Source: CAWGJC01 sp965276665 (lineage in GTDB: Bacteria > Pseudomonadota > Alphaproteobacteria > Acetobacterales > Acetobacteraceae). Taken from it: a stretch of DNA of 64,000 nt. Position numbers and translations under genes: made by a program. Shown one piece after another: positions 32,959-41,895 of this stretch. The notes below the pieces were generated by a model that had not been told where the DNA came from, made no database searches, and saw only the letters and a program-made list of their open reading frames with translations. The stretch spans positions 1-64,000 of the forward strand of contig OZ255620.1 in the NCBI GenBank assembly GCA_965276665.1, given 5' to 3'. Numbering within the stretch: position 1 is the stretch's first letter; the number at the start of each line of letters is the position of its first letter.

Positions 32959-34980
32959 ATGGACGAGATCAGCACCGAGACCGCCGCGCCACGTTTGACG
33001 GCCGCCGACATCCACGAATTCCGCAACGCGCTGGAGCCGCAAATCGCGCCGGACGGCTCGCGCATCTGCTTCCTGCTGCTCCGCCGCGACGCCGCCACCG
33101 ATCGCCGTGCGACGCGGCTGATGCTGAGCGCCGGCGCGGTCGAGGCGGGACACTGGGCGGAGGTGGCGGAGAGCGACGAGGCGCAGAGTCCCGTCTGGGC
33201 GCCGGATTCCCGCCGCATCGCCTATCTCCGGCGCGCCGAGAGCGAGACATTGCTGGTGGTGCTCGATATCGCGAGCGGCGCGCAATCGGTGATCGCCCGC
33301 GCGCGCGTGCCGATGCGGGATCCGGCCTGGTCGCGCGACGGCGCCGCGCTCGCCTGGCAGCAATTCGTCCCCTCCGATCCGCCCGACTGGCTGGAGACGC
33401 TGCCCGCCGCGCCGGGCGGGGAGCGGGCGCCGCCGAGCCTGGTGACCGAACGCCTGATCTATCGTCACGATCTGCACGGCGACCTGCGGGAAGGGGTGTA
33501 TCATGTCTTCGTGGCGGGCGCCGACGGCTCCGCCGCGCCGCGCCCGGTCTCGCGCGGCCTCTGGCATGGCGGGTTCGTCCATCCCGCCGGGCTCACCTGG
33601 TCGGCGGATGGCAGCGAGATCCTGCTCGCCTCCAACCCGCGCGCGGCCTGGGATGTCGAGCCGAACGACACCGACCTGTTCGTGCTGCGGATCGCCGACG
33701 GATCGGTGCGCCGGCTGACCGAGATGCGCGGCCCGGTGGCGATGCCGGCGCTCTCGCCCGACGGCACGAGGGTCGCCTTCACCGCCGTGGAATGGCGCGG
33801 GCTGAGCAGCCAGGCGCGCCATGTCTACCTCGTCGATTTCGCCGGCGGGGAGCCGGTGCGCGTCGCGCCCGCGCTCGACCGCAGCATCGACGGCCTCGCC
33901 TGGCAGGGGGAGACCGCGCTGCTCGTCTCTTACGACGAGACCGGGCGGAAGCTGCTCTCCCGCATCGCGCTCGACAGCTTCGCGGTGACGCCGCTGCTCT
34001 CCGACATGGGGGGGAGCAATATCGAGAGCCCGTATTCCTCCGGCACCTTCTCGGTCGCGGCGAACGGGATGGTCGTCACCACCCGCTCCACCGCGGCACT
34101 GCCCTGCGAGGTCGCGCTGATCGGCCCGGAGGGGAAGGTCACGACGCTGACCGCGCTCAACGAGGAGCTCGCCGCGCGGGTCGGCGGGTTCGCCGGGGCG
34201 GAGGAGTTCTGGGCGACCGCCAAGCTCGACGGGGCCGCCATCCAGTGCTGGCTGCAACGTCCGAACCATGTGGGGCCGAAACAGGGGACGGGCCCCGCGC
34301 CGCTGATCATGGTGATCCATGGCGGTCCCTTCGCCTGCTTCGGGGACCGGTTCTCGATCAAGCACCAATGCTTCATCGCCGCCGGCTACGCGGTGCTGAC
34401 GATCAACCCGCGCGGCTCGATCGGGTATGGGGAGGAATTCGCCAACAAGCTGCATGACCGCCATCCGGGGCCGGACTGGCAGGATCTGATGGACGCGCTC
34501 GACGTGGCGCTCGCCCGCGGCGGCATCGACGCGGACCGGCTCTACGTCACCGGCACCAGCGGCGGCGGCGTGCTGACGCTCTGGAGCGTCACCCACACGC
34601 ATCGCTTCCGCTCCGCCGTCTCGATCAAGCCGGTGGTGAACCAGGAGAGCTGGCTGCTGACGGCCGATATCGGCGCGATGCTCGGCGCCACCTGGTTCGC
34701 CGGCATCCGCCCCTGGGACGAGCCGGCGAAATACCGCGACCGCTCGCCGCTCGCCTTTGCCGCCTCGGTCCGCACGCCGACCCTGCTGATCGTCGGCGAG
34801 ACCGACCACCGCACGCCGGCCTCGGAGGCGCAGCAGATGTTCGCGGCGCTGCGCCTGCTCGGCGTGCCGACCGCGCTGATCCGCATGCCCGGCGTGCCGC
34901 ATTCGACGCAGGCGATGCGGCCCTCGCAATTCGCCGACGAGATTCTGGCGACGCTCTCCTGGTTCCGCCGCTACCCCTGA
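32959..34980 (+). CDS. S9 family serine peptidase (acylaminoacyl-peptidase-like)
   Basis: A GAGGGGGAG site lies just ahead of ATG 32959. The 673-residue protein has an N-terminal propeller with TolB-like repeats (SPVWAPDSRRIAYL, TWSADGSEILLASN, PALSPDGTRVAF) and a C-terminal hydrolase with Ser in GTSGGGVL, Asp in GETDHRTP and His in GVPHSTQ. It probably trims short or N-acylated peptides in the cytoplasm. It may be under the EcfG-type promoter upstream, linking it to stress. Its TGA is followed at once by a TA-bounded palindromic element. Confidence 0.87.
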   Translation: MDEISTETAAPRLTAADIHEFRNALEPQIAPDGSRICFLLLRRDAATDRRATRLMLSAGAVEAGHWAEVAESDEAQSPVWAPDSRRIAYLRRAESETLLVVLDIASGAQSVIARARVPMRDPAWSRDGAALAWQQFVPSDPPDWLETLPAAPGGERAPPSLVTERLIYRHDLHGDLREGVYHVFVAGADGSAAPRPVSRGLWHGGFVHPAGLTWSADGSEILLASNPRAAWDVEPNDTDLFVLRIADGSVRRLTEMRGPVAMPALSPDGTRVAFTAVEWRGLSSQARHVYLVDFAGGEPVRVAPALDRSIDGLAWQGETALLVSYDETGRKLLSRIALDSFAVTPLLSDMGGSNIESPYSSGTFSVAANGMVVTTRSTAALPCEVALIGPEGKVTTLTALNEELAARVGGFAGAEEFWATAKLDGAAIQCWLQRPNHVGPKQGTGPAPLIMVIHGGPFACFGDRFSIKHQCFIAAGYAVLTINPRGSIGYGEEFANKLHDRHPGPDWQDLMDALDVALARGGIDADRLYVTGTSGGGVLTLWSVTHTHRFRSAVSIKPVVNQESWLLTADIGAMLGATWFAGIRPWDEPAKYRDRSPLAFAASVRTPTLLIVGETDHRTPASEAQQMFAALRLLGVPTALIRMPGVPHSTQAMRPSQFADEILATLSWFRRYP

Positions 34981-35124
34981 TAGGCTGTTCGTAAACGCAC
35001 TCTGGCGGCCATCTGACGCGCTTTTCCTGTGTTCCGGTGCTCACGGCCCTCAAGCCGCTCCGCTCCGGTGCTCGGAAAATCACGCCATATGACTCACCAG
35101 ACCGTGTTTCCAAACAGCCTCTTA
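34981..35124. repeat. TA-bounded palindromic element (MITE-like), copy 3
   Basis: The left end is TAGGCTGTTCGTAAACG and the right end, in complement, is TAAGAGGCTGTTTGGAAAC. Internal blocks CTCTGGCGGCC near the left and CACCAGACCG near the right are shared with the element at 61619. The middle differs between copies. Its right TA (35123-35124) is also the left flank of the IS630-type element. Confidence 0.7.
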
Positions 35125-36165
35125 GAGCATGACGCGATTTGACGGAATCGGGATTCCCGAATCGGGGGGATGTCTGATTCACCCTCCATGCTGGAGCGGA
35201 GGCCAGCGTGGATGACGGCTCCCTATTCGGTGGATTTTCGATCTCGGGCGCTGGCGCGGAAGGCGGCGGGCGAGACGCATCGCGAGATCGCGGCGGCGCT
35301 GCGGATCAGCCCGTCGTGCGTCTCCAAGTGGGTGCGTCGCCAGCGGGAGACGGGCTCGTTGAAGCCGGACAAGATCGGCGGCCGCAAGCCGCGAACGCTA
35401 TCGGGCGAATGCGCCGAGTGGCTTCGCCGGCGGGTGGCCGCCGGCCCGGTCACCTTGAGAGGGCTGACGGCCGAGTTGGCGGACCGGGGGATCAAGACCC
35501 AGCCCCGGGCGGTGGGTGTTCCTGCACGCCGAAGGGCTCAGCTTCAAAAAAAACCCTGCTGCCGGAGGAGCAGACGCGGCCTGACGTGGCCCGCCGGCGC
35601 GCGCGGTGGAAGGCTTACCAGAGCCGGATCGCACCCTCGCGCCTGGTGTTCATCGACGAGACGTGGGTCAAGACCAACATGGCGCCTCTGCGCGGCTGGG
35701 GACCTCGAGGCAAGCGCCTGAAGGGCCATGCGCCCTACGGCCACTGGAAGACCCTCACCTTCATCGCCGCTCTGCGCCACGACCGCATCGACGCGCCCTT
35801 CGTCATCGACGGACCCATCAACGGCGAGATGTTCCTGCTCTATGTCGAGACCCAGCTCGCCCCGACTCTGTCACCAGGCGACGTCGTCGTCATGGACAAC
35901 CTGGGCAGCCACAAGGGCAAGGCCGCGCGGGCCGCCATCAGAGCCAGAGGCGCGCACCTCATCTTCCTGCCGCCCTACAGCCCCGACCTGAACCCGATCG
36001 AGCAGGTCTTCGCAAAGCTCAAGCACCTCATGCGAAAAGCCCAGCCCCGCAGCGTCGAGGCCACCTGGCGACGGGTCGGCGAACTGCTCGATCTCTTCAG
36101 CCCCACCAAGTGCGCCAACTACCTCGCCAACTCCGGCTATGGTTCCGTGTGAACGAGTCCCGTTC
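35125..36165 (+). mobile_element. IS630-family insertion sequence
   Basis: About 1041 bp between TA dinucleotides at 35123-35124 and 36166-36167, the target duplication expected of IS630/Tc1 elements. The ends are imperfect inverted repeats (left GAGCATGACGCG, right in complement GAACGGGACTCG). It carries one transposase gene in two frames. It sits between a palindromic element and the stop codon of tam, and the right TA belongs to that stop. Confidence 0.8.
35170..36152 (+). pseudogene. IS630-family transposase, frame-disrupted
   Basis: The first frame (from 35170; an ATG at 35212 fits the usual N-terminus better) encodes the helix-turn-helix part (HREIAAALRISPSCVSKWVRR). After about 35515 the expected reading VFLHAEGLSFKK is in a second frame. 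From the 8-A run at 35546-35553 onward the DDE domain is in a third: Asp in FIDETWVKTNM, Asp in VVMDNLGSHKG, Glu in DLNPIEQVFAKLK, ending at 36152. The A-run suits programmed -1 slippage, as in many IS630 members, but an apparent 2-base loss near 35515 means even a slipped product would have a garbled 10-residue junction. Confidence 0.78.
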
Positions 36166-36941
36166 TAGCGCTCGGCGAGCAGAAAAAGGCGGCGGAAGGG
36201 CAGGAGAGTGACGCCGTCCGGGCGGCGCGGGTAGTGCGCCGCCATCGCCTCGCCATAGGCGGCGAGGAAGCCGGCATGATGGTGCTGCGGGAGCTGGTCG
36301 AGGAAGGGCCGCAGGCTGCTGCCCATCGCCCATTGCACGACCGCGTTCTCGCCTTGCAGCGCGTGCAGATAGACGGTTTCCCAGATCTGGAGGCTGCGGC
36401 TCAACGGCCGCAGGAGATCCCAGTAGATGCCGGCCGGGAGGATGCCGCGGGCGGATTGCGAGTCTCCGAGACCTTCGGCCCAGGGCCCGCGCCGCGCCAC
36501 CTCGAGCTGCAACCGCCGCAGCGGTTCGTCATGCATGTTCGGCATCTGGACCGCGAGCCAGCCGCCTTCGGGCAGCTCGGAGACCAGGCGGGGGAACAGC
36601 GAGTCATGGTCACCCAGCCAGTGCAGCGCGGCGTTGGAATACAGGATGCCAGGAGGGTCGTCCGGCGTCCAGCGTGCGAGATCGGCCTGCTCGAAGCGGA
36701 TATCCGGCGCGTTCTGCCGCGCCCGCTCCAGCATCGTCTCCGAGCTGTCGAGGCCGAGCACCTGGGCCGCCGGCCATCTTTCCTTCAGCAGCCGGGTGAC
36801 GTTGCCCGGCCCGCAGCCGAGATCGACGACGCGTTCCGGCGCCTCGGCCGGGATGCGGGCGAGCAGATCGAGCGCCGGACGCAGCCTCTCATCGCCGTAG
36901 CGGAGGTATTGTGTCGGGTCCCAGCTCGCCCGCGCGGACAT
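36165..36941 (-). CDS. tam: Trans-aconitate 2-methyltransferase
   Basis: ATG 36941 overlaps the preceding stop as TGATG and gives 258 residues. SAM motif I is VVDLGCGPGNVTRLL; PPGILYSNAALHWLGDH, AVQMPNMHDEPLRRL and the C-terminal PRRPDGVTLLPFRRLFLLAER follow the Tam family. Tam methylates trans-aconitate, an inhibitory by-product of the citrate cycle. It is the last gene of a coupled minus-strand operon. The TAG stop contains the TA duplicated by the IS630 insertion. Confidence 0.88.
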   Translation of the reverse strand: MSARASWDPTQYLRYGDERLRPALDLLARIPAEAPERVVDLGCGPGNVTRLLKERWPAAQVLGLDSSETMLERARQNAPDIRFEQADLARWTPDDPPGILYSNAALHWLGDHDSLFPRLVSELPEGGWLAVQMPNMHDEPLRRLQLEVARRGPWAEGLGDSQSARGILPAGIYWDLLRPLSRSLQIWETVYLHALQGENAVVQWAMGSSLRPFLDQLPQHHHAGFLAAYGEAMAAHYPRRPDGVTLLPFRRLFLLAER

Positions 36942-37129
36942 CAATGCGAGCCCGGATTGGCCTGATCGAACACCCGCTTGACCAGATAAAAGATCGCGGC
37001 GACCGCGAGCGCGAAGACCAGCAGGCCGAGATCGTAGGCGGTGGTATCGGCCGCATGCGCGGCAAAGGTGAGCGCGATCAGCCCGATGATCACGCTCGCG
37101 GCGAGCAGCACCCAGTTGCGGAAGATCAC
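36941..37129 (-). CDS. Small two-helix membrane protein
   Basis: GTG 37129 is preceded by AGGAG at good spacing. The 62-residue product has two hydrophobic segments (WVLLAASVIIGLIALTFAAHA and LGLLVFALAVAAIFYLVKRVF) and a short polar tail. It is not recognised. It lies between the histidine-box protein and tam, with an 11-base gap and a TGATG overlap, so it is co-translated with both. Confidence 0.7.
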   Translation of the reverse strand: MIFRNWVLLAASVIIGLIALTFAAHAADTTAYDLGLLVFALAVAAIFYLVKRVFDQANPGSH

Positions 37130-37140
37130 TCGTTTCTCCT

Positions 37141-37458
37141 TCAGGATCGTTTCGGCGAACTCTGTCCCGCGCGGCGATGCGCGTCCAGCAGCGCGATCGC
37201 CCGCTCGATGCCGGCGACGGCGATGGCTCCGGTGCGGGCGGTTTCCGCATCCGCGCTGCCGGCGAGGCGGTCGGCGGCGAGCAGGGCAGGGGAAAGCGCG
37301 CCGCGAATGTCGTGGCGCAGACGGCTCGCGCCATCGCTCGCCGGCGTCGGTGTCTCCAATACCGGTTTCTCCGACGCCGCCACCCGGGCCGGGGGCGGCT
37401 TGCGGCCGAGCGCCACCCCGGCGATCAGGCCGAGCGCAAAGGCGAGCAGCGCGCGCAT
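37141..37458 (-). CDS. Small membrane-anchored protein with a histidine-kinase-like H-box
   Basis: ATG 37458 overlaps the panE stop (TGATG); 105 residues. One N-terminal membrane helix (LLAFALGLIAGVALG) and a Pro-rich linker lead to LRHDIRGALSPALLAADRL (His49), followed by a second helix, TGAIAVAGIERAIALLDAHRR. The HDxRGxLSPALLxAxRL pattern resembles the dimerisation/phosphoacceptor helices of alphaproteobacterial sensor kinases, but no ATP-binding domain is present. It could be a stand-alone phosphotransfer helix pair; this is an inference from motif resemblance. Confidence 0.65.
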   Translation of the reverse strand: MRALLAFALGLIAGVALGRKPPPARVAASEKPVLETPTPASDGASRLRHDIRGALSPALLAADRLAGSADAETARTGAIAVAGIERAIALLDAHRRAGQSSPKRS

Positions 37459-38432
37459 CACCCGTCACGCAGGGCGGCGCGCTGGACGACCAGGGAGTAG
37501 ATCGCGCGGCAGATCGGCGTCGGCACCGCGGCCCATGCGCCGAGCTCCACCACCGCGCCGAGCAGCGCGTCGATCTCGAGCGGCCGGCCGCGTTCCAGAT
37601 CCTGCAGCATCGAGGTCTTGTGGTGCCCGACCTCGGCCGCGCCCTCGATCCGCTTCTCGATGCTGATCGCGAACCGGATGCCGAGCGCCTCCGCCACGGC
37701 CTTGCCCTCCAGCATCATCGCTCGCACCGTGTCGCGGGTGCCGGGATCGCCGATCAGCCGGTCGAGCGTCGCATTGGTCAACACGGAGAGCGGGTTGAAC
37801 GCCAGATTACCCCAGAGCTTGACCCAGATCTCGTCGCGAATCCGCGGCCTTATCGGCGCCTTGAGCCCGGCGGCGACCAGCATCCCGGACAGCCGCGCGG
37901 CGCGCTCGCTGCGGCTGCCATCCGGCTCGCCGAGGCTGAACCGGTCGCCATAGGTGTGCTCCACCACGCCTGGCTCGACGATCTCGGCGGCCGGATAGAC
38001 GATGCAGCCCAGCACCTGCGCCGGCGGCAGCGCTCGGCGCAGCGCGCCCGCGGGATCGACGCTGCGGACCTCGCGGCCCTCGAACGGGCCGACCAGCCCG
38101 TGCGTGTACCACCAGGGAATGCCGTTGACCCCGGCGACGATGGTGGTCTCGGGCCCGATCAGCGGCGCAAGCTGGCCGAGCGCCGGCTCGAGCGAATGCG
38201 CCTTCAGGGTGATGAACAGGTAATCCTGCGGTCCGAGCGATGCCGGGTCGTCGACCACCAGCGGCCGGGTTGCGATCGTCTCGCCCGCGGCGCGCAGGCG
38301 CAGCCCCTCGGCCGCGATCGCCGCGCGGTGCGGGCCGCGCGCGACGATGGCGACCGGCATGCCCGCTTGCTCCAGCCGGGCGGCGAGCAGGCCGCCGATC
38401 GCCCCGGCGCCGAACACGCAGAGCGATGGCAT
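37458..38432 (-). CDS. panE: 2-dehydropantoate 2-reductase family (ketopantoate reductase)
   Basis: ATG 38432 overlaps the ligase stop (TGATG). The 324-residue protein has the NADP motif GAGAIGGLLAARL at its start, the substrate-loop Lys in ITLKAHSLEPAL, and KLWGNLAFNPLSVLTNATLDRL in the helical C-terminal domain. PanE makes pantoate for CoA synthesis; many paralogues reduce other 2-oxo acids, so the assignment is at family level. Note that coaA is also in this window, about 15 kb away. Confidence 0.85.
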   Translation of the reverse strand: MPSLCVFGAGAIGGLLAARLEQAGMPVAIVARGPHRAAIAAEGLRLRAAGETIATRPLVVDDPASLGPQDYLFITLKAHSLEPALGQLAPLIGPETTIVAGVNGIPWWYTHGLVGPFEGREVRSVDPAGALRRALPPAQVLGCIVYPAAEIVEPGVVEHTYGDRFSLGEPDGSRSERAARLSGMLVAAGLKAPIRPRIRDEIWVKLWGNLAFNPLSVLTNATLDRLIGDPGTRDTVRAMMLEGKAVAEALGIRFAISIEKRIEGAAEVGHHKTSMLQDLERGRPLEIDALLGAVVELGAWAAVPTPICRAIYSLVVQRAALRDG

Positions 38433-40015
38433 CAGGCCGCGAGGCCGAGCTTTTCCGCCAGCCCGATGCGCTGCATCTTGCCCGTCGCGCCCTTCGGGAT
38501 TTCGTCCAGGAACAGAACTTTGCGCGGCACCTTGAAGGCGGCGAGATGGATGCCGGCGAAGTCCCGGATCTCCTGCTCGGTGGCCTGGACGTTCTCGCGC
38601 AGCACGATCGCGGTAGCCACCTCCTCGCCGAGCACCGGATGCGGCAGGGCGAAGGTGACGCATTGGGCGACCGCCGGGTGGTCCATCAGCACGGTATCGA
38701 CCTCGAGCGGGCTTATCTTCTCGCCGCCGCGATTGATCAGCTCCTTCAGCCGGCCGGTCAGGTTGAGATAGCCCTCCGGGTCGAGCACTCCCTGGTCGCC
38801 GGTGCGGAACCAGCCATCGGTAAAGGCGCGCGCATTCGCCTCGGGATTGTTGTCGTAGCCGGCGGTCACGTTGGGGCCGCGGATCACCACCTCGCCGATC
38901 TCGCCGCGCGGCAGCAGCTTTCCGCCCTCATCCATGATCGCCACCTCCGGGCCGGCGGCGAGCCCGACCGCGCCCGGCTTGCGCGCCCGCGGCGGCAGCG
39001 GGTTCGACGCCATCTGATGCGCCGCCTCGGTCATCCCGTAGGCCTCGATCACCGGCGCGCCGAACACCTGCTCGAGCTCCGCCATCACCTGCGGCGGCAG
39101 CGAGGCGGAGGAGGAGCGGATGAAGCGGAGATGGGCCGCCCTGGCGGCGTCGAGATGATGGCGCGCCCGCATCAGGATCGCCTGGTGCATGGTCGGCACG
39201 GCGGTGTACCAGCTCGGCTTCACCTCCTCGAGCCACTCGAAGAAGCGGAAGGCGCTGAACCCCGGCGTGCAGCTCACCGCGGCACCCCCGGCGAGCGAGG
39301 CCGTGACCGCGGCGATCAGCCCGTGGATGTGGAAAAGCGGCATGATGTTGAGGCAGGCATCGCCGGGCGCGAGCGCCAGCGTCTCCGCGATATGGCCCGC
39401 AGAGGCGGCGACATTGGCGTTGGACAGGGGCACGATCTTCGGCCGCGCGGTGGTGCCGGAGGTGTGCAGGACGAGCGCGATATCGGCGGCCCCGGCCGGC
39501 CCGGGCGAGGCGGCGGCGGATTTCGGCAGGGCGGCGGTGTCGAGGCCGAAGCGTCCGGCGGGACCGGCCGCCTCGGGCACGAGCGCGATCACCTTCAGGC
39601 CGAGCTCGGCCGCGGCGGCGCGGGCGGGGGTCTCGAAGCCCGCCTCGATCACCACCGCCTTCGGCGCCAGATCCTCGAAATAGAAGCGGAACTCGTCGTG
39701 CTTGTAGGCGGGGTTGAGCGGGGCGGTGGTGGAAGCGGTGGCGATGGTGACGAAGGCGGTGGCGGCCTCGGCTCCGTTCTGCATCACCAGTGCGACGCGA
39801 TCGCCGCGACCGATGCCGACGGCGTTGAGCGCCGTGATCGTCGCTTCCGCGAGGCGCTTGAGCCCGGCGCGGTCGAGAAATTCGCGGCCGGGGGCGCCGA
39901 TCGCGCGGCGCTGGTCGGCGCCGTCCGCCACGATGTCCCACACGGAACGGCGTTTCTGCGACCGGTTGGTCTGCCGACCGTCAATCTGCCGACCGTCAAT
40001 CCGCCCTTGGGCCAT
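38432..40015 (-). CDS. AMP-dependent acyl-CoA ligase (oxalyl-CoA synthetase/FAT2-like)
   Basis: The 527-residue ANL enzyme has the phosphate loop LHTSGTTARPKIVPLSNAN, EAYGMTEAAHQMASNP, TGDQGVLDPEGYLNLTGRLKELINRGGEKISP, and the C-terminal catalytic Lys in PKGATGKMQR. NPLPPRARKPGAVG is close to the Pcs60/FAT2 (oxalate-CoA ligase) group. It activates a carboxylic acid as CoA thioester. The N-terminus contains a repeated DGRQI unit, encoded by a perfect 15-bp tandem duplication at 39971-40000, so the true start may be further inside. Confidence 0.85.
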   Translation of the reverse strand: MAQGRIDGRQIDGRQTNRSQKRRSVWDIVADGADQRRAIGAPGREFLDRAGLKRLAEATITALNAVGIGRGDRVALVMQNGAEAATAFVTIATASTTAPLNPAYKHDEFRFYFEDLAPKAVVIEAGFETPARAAAAELGLKVIALVPEAAGPAGRFGLDTAALPKSAAASPGPAGAADIALVLHTSGTTARPKIVPLSNANVAASAGHIAETLALAPGDACLNIMPLFHIHGLIAAVTASLAGGAAVSCTPGFSAFRFFEWLEEVKPSWYTAVPTMHQAILMRARHHLDAARAAHLRFIRSSSASLPPQVMAELEQVFGAPVIEAYGMTEAAHQMASNPLPPRARKPGAVGLAAGPEVAIMDEGGKLLPRGEIGEVVIRGPNVTAGYDNNPEANARAFTDGWFRTGDQGVLDPEGYLNLTGRLKELINRGGEKISPLEVDTVLMDHPAVAQCVTFALPHPVLGEEVATAIVLRENVQATEQEIRDFAGIHLAAFKVPRKVLFLDEIPKGATGKMQRIGLAEKLGLAA

Positions 40016-40104
40016 CGTTTCTTCCTCCGCGATCGGGCAGTTCTTTACGATTTGCCTGCGGAACCGACAACGCTGTCGGCGTCGGCTGGCGCCGACAATG
40101 CCGG

Positions 40105-40773
40105 CTAGAGGAGCACGGCCTCCACGGCCGCGACGTCCAGCAGTCGTTCGATCACTTCCGGGTCCTGCGCGCCGGCGATCGCGTGCTGGCCGGCGATGAC
40201 GAAGCAGGGGACGCCGTTGATGCCGAGCCGGTGGGCGCGGAGGTTTTCCGCATGCACCTCGTCCATCTCGGCCGCCGAGATCAGGAAATTATGCGCCGCG
40301 ATCCGGTCGAGCCCGCAGGCGGCGGCGATCCCGGCCAGCACCGCCGGATCGCCGATATCCCGCCCGTCCGAGAAATGCGCGGCGAACAACGCCTCCACCA
40401 TGTCCCGCGCCCGGCCGAACCGCGTCGCCCAGCGCACCAGGCGATGGGCATCGACGCTGCTCGGCGTGCGGCGGATCTGGTCGAAACGGAAGATCACGCC
40501 CTCGGCGCGGCCGAGCTCCGCGATCGAGCCGTAGAGGCGCCGCGCGCGTTCCTCGCCGCCGAATTTGCGGATCATGTAGTCGGCGCGGGACATGCCGGCG
40601 CGCGGCATGTCGGGGTTCAGCAGGAATGGCCGCCAGGCGAGATCGACCGCGAGATCGGGCCGGCGGTTCAGCGTCCGCAACAGGCGGCGCACGCCGACAT
40701 AGCACCACGGGCAGACGAGGTCGTGAACGACCTCGATGGTGAACCGGGCACGGGGCGGGGCAAGTACGTTCAC
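40105..40773 (-). CDS. DsbA-family oxidoreductase, FrnE-like
   Basis: The 222-residue protein has the thioredoxin active site CPWC at about residues 21-24 (VHDLVCPWCYVG), an inserted helical domain, and the cis-Pro loop GVPCFVIAGQHAIAGAQ. There is no signal peptide, so it is cytoplasmic. FrnE-type proteins are thiol oxidoreductases or isomerases acting on aromatic polyketides or glutathione adducts. It stands 89 bases upstream of the ligase gene and may head that operon. Confidence 0.85.
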   Translation of the reverse strand: MNVLAPPRARFTIEVVHDLVCPWCYVGVRRLLRTLNRRPDLAVDLAWRPFLLNPDMPRAGMSRADYMIRKFGGEERARRLYGSIAELGRAEGVIFRFDQIRRTPSSVDAHRLVRWATRFGRARDMVEALFAAHFSDGRDIGDPAVLAGIAAACGLDRIAAHNFLISAAEMDEVHAENLRAHRLGINGVPCFVIAGQHAIAGAQDPEVIERLLDVAAVEAVLL

Positions 40774-40842
40774 ACAACCATGATGTCCGGAAAATCGCGC
40801 CTATTCAACGCCGGAGCGGCATCGGGAGGTGCGCGACGATCT

Positions 40843-41757
40843 TCATGACTCGCCGTAGGCCGAAATCACCGGGTCGAGCCGGAATTCCTCGACCAGGAAA
40901 TCGATCACCGCGCGGATGCGCGGCGCGAGGTGCCGGCGCGACGGATAGACCGCGTGCAGCTTGAGGCGCGGCGGCTGCCAGCGCTCGAGCACCGGGCGCA
41001 CCCTTCCGTCGCTCAGCGCCTCGGCGATGCTCCAGGCCGGCAGCACGGCGATGCCGAGCCCGGCGACCAGCGCGACCTGCGCCGCCTCCAGGCTGTCGGT
41101 CGCGAACCGCCCGGAAACCGGCACAGCGATCGGGCCTTCCGGGCTCTCGAGCCGCCATTCATGCGGATTGGCGTCGCGATCGAACAGGATGCACTGGTGG
41201 GTGGAGAGCTCGTTCGGGTCGGTGGGCTCGCCATGCGCCTCGAGATAGGCGGCGGAGGCGACGATCATCCGGCTGATCGAGCCCACCCGGCGGGCCACCA
41301 GCGAGGCGTCCGTCACCTCGCCGACCCGGATCGCGAGATCGAGCCCCTGGCCGATCAAATCCGCCCTGCCGTCGGCCAGCGCGAGATCGACCGAGAGCTC
41401 GGGGTAGCGGGCGAGCAGGCGCGGCATGCGCGGCGCGAGATACACCCGCCCGAAGGTGACGCTGGCGCCGATCCGCACCAGGCCCGAGGGGGTGCCGCGT
41501 CGGCGGCCGACCGCAGCGAGGCTCTCCTCCACCACGTCGAGCACGTGGCGGGCGTGGACGACGAGATCCCGCCCGTCCTCGGTGAGGGTGAGGCGCCGCG
41601 TGGTGCGCTGGATCAGCCGGGTCTCGAGATAATCCTCGAGCGCCGCCACCTGGCGCGAGATCGCCGGCTGCGTCGCCCCCATCTCCCGCGCGACGGCGGA
41701 GAAGGAGCCGGATTCGGCGACGCGCACAAAGGCGCGGTAGGCGGCAAGAAGATCCAC
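40843..41757 (-). CDS. LysR-family transcriptional regulator
   Basis: The 304-residue protein has an N-terminal winged HTH (YRAFVRVAESGSFSAVAREMGATQPAISRQVAALEDYLE) and a two-lobed periplasmic-binding-like effector domain. It resembles the group of LTTRs that respond to small organic or redox signals. It is divergent from the thioredoxin-fold gene at 41896 (138-base gap), which is the usual position for an LTTR target. Confidence 0.9.
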   Translation of the reverse strand: MDLLAAYRAFVRVAESGSFSAVAREMGATQPAISRQVAALEDYLETRLIQRTTRRLTLTEDGRDLVVHARHVLDVVEESLAAVGRRRGTPSGLVRIGASVTFGRVYLAPRMPRLLARYPELSVDLALADGRADLIGQGLDLAIRVGEVTDASLVARRVGSISRMIVASAAYLEAHGEPTDPNELSTHQCILFDRDANPHEWRLESPEGPIAVPVSGRFATDSLEAAQVALVAGLGIAVLPAWSIAEALSDGRVRPVLERWQPPRLKLHAVYPSRRHLAPRIRAVIDFLVEEFRLDPVISAYGES

Positions 41758-41895
41758 GGCCCCTCATATCGTGCGACATGAATATTATGGAGCCGGCAAG
41801 ATTGCGTCCCGTGAGCGGATCGACAATCTTTCGTTTTGGTAGGTGTCGCCGCTTTGTCCGCACGGGCATCGGGCGGCCCCGAAAGGAGGCGGGTT

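Noticed and set aside
32728..34929. 733-residue minus-strand open frame opposite the S9 peptidase
   Set aside because: Antisense shadow; the plus-strand protein has a full catalytic triad and propeller repeats.
38240..40108. 622-residue plus-strand open frame opposite the acyl-CoA ligase
   Set aside because: Low-complexity Gly/Arg/His composition; the ligase on the other strand has all ANL motifs.
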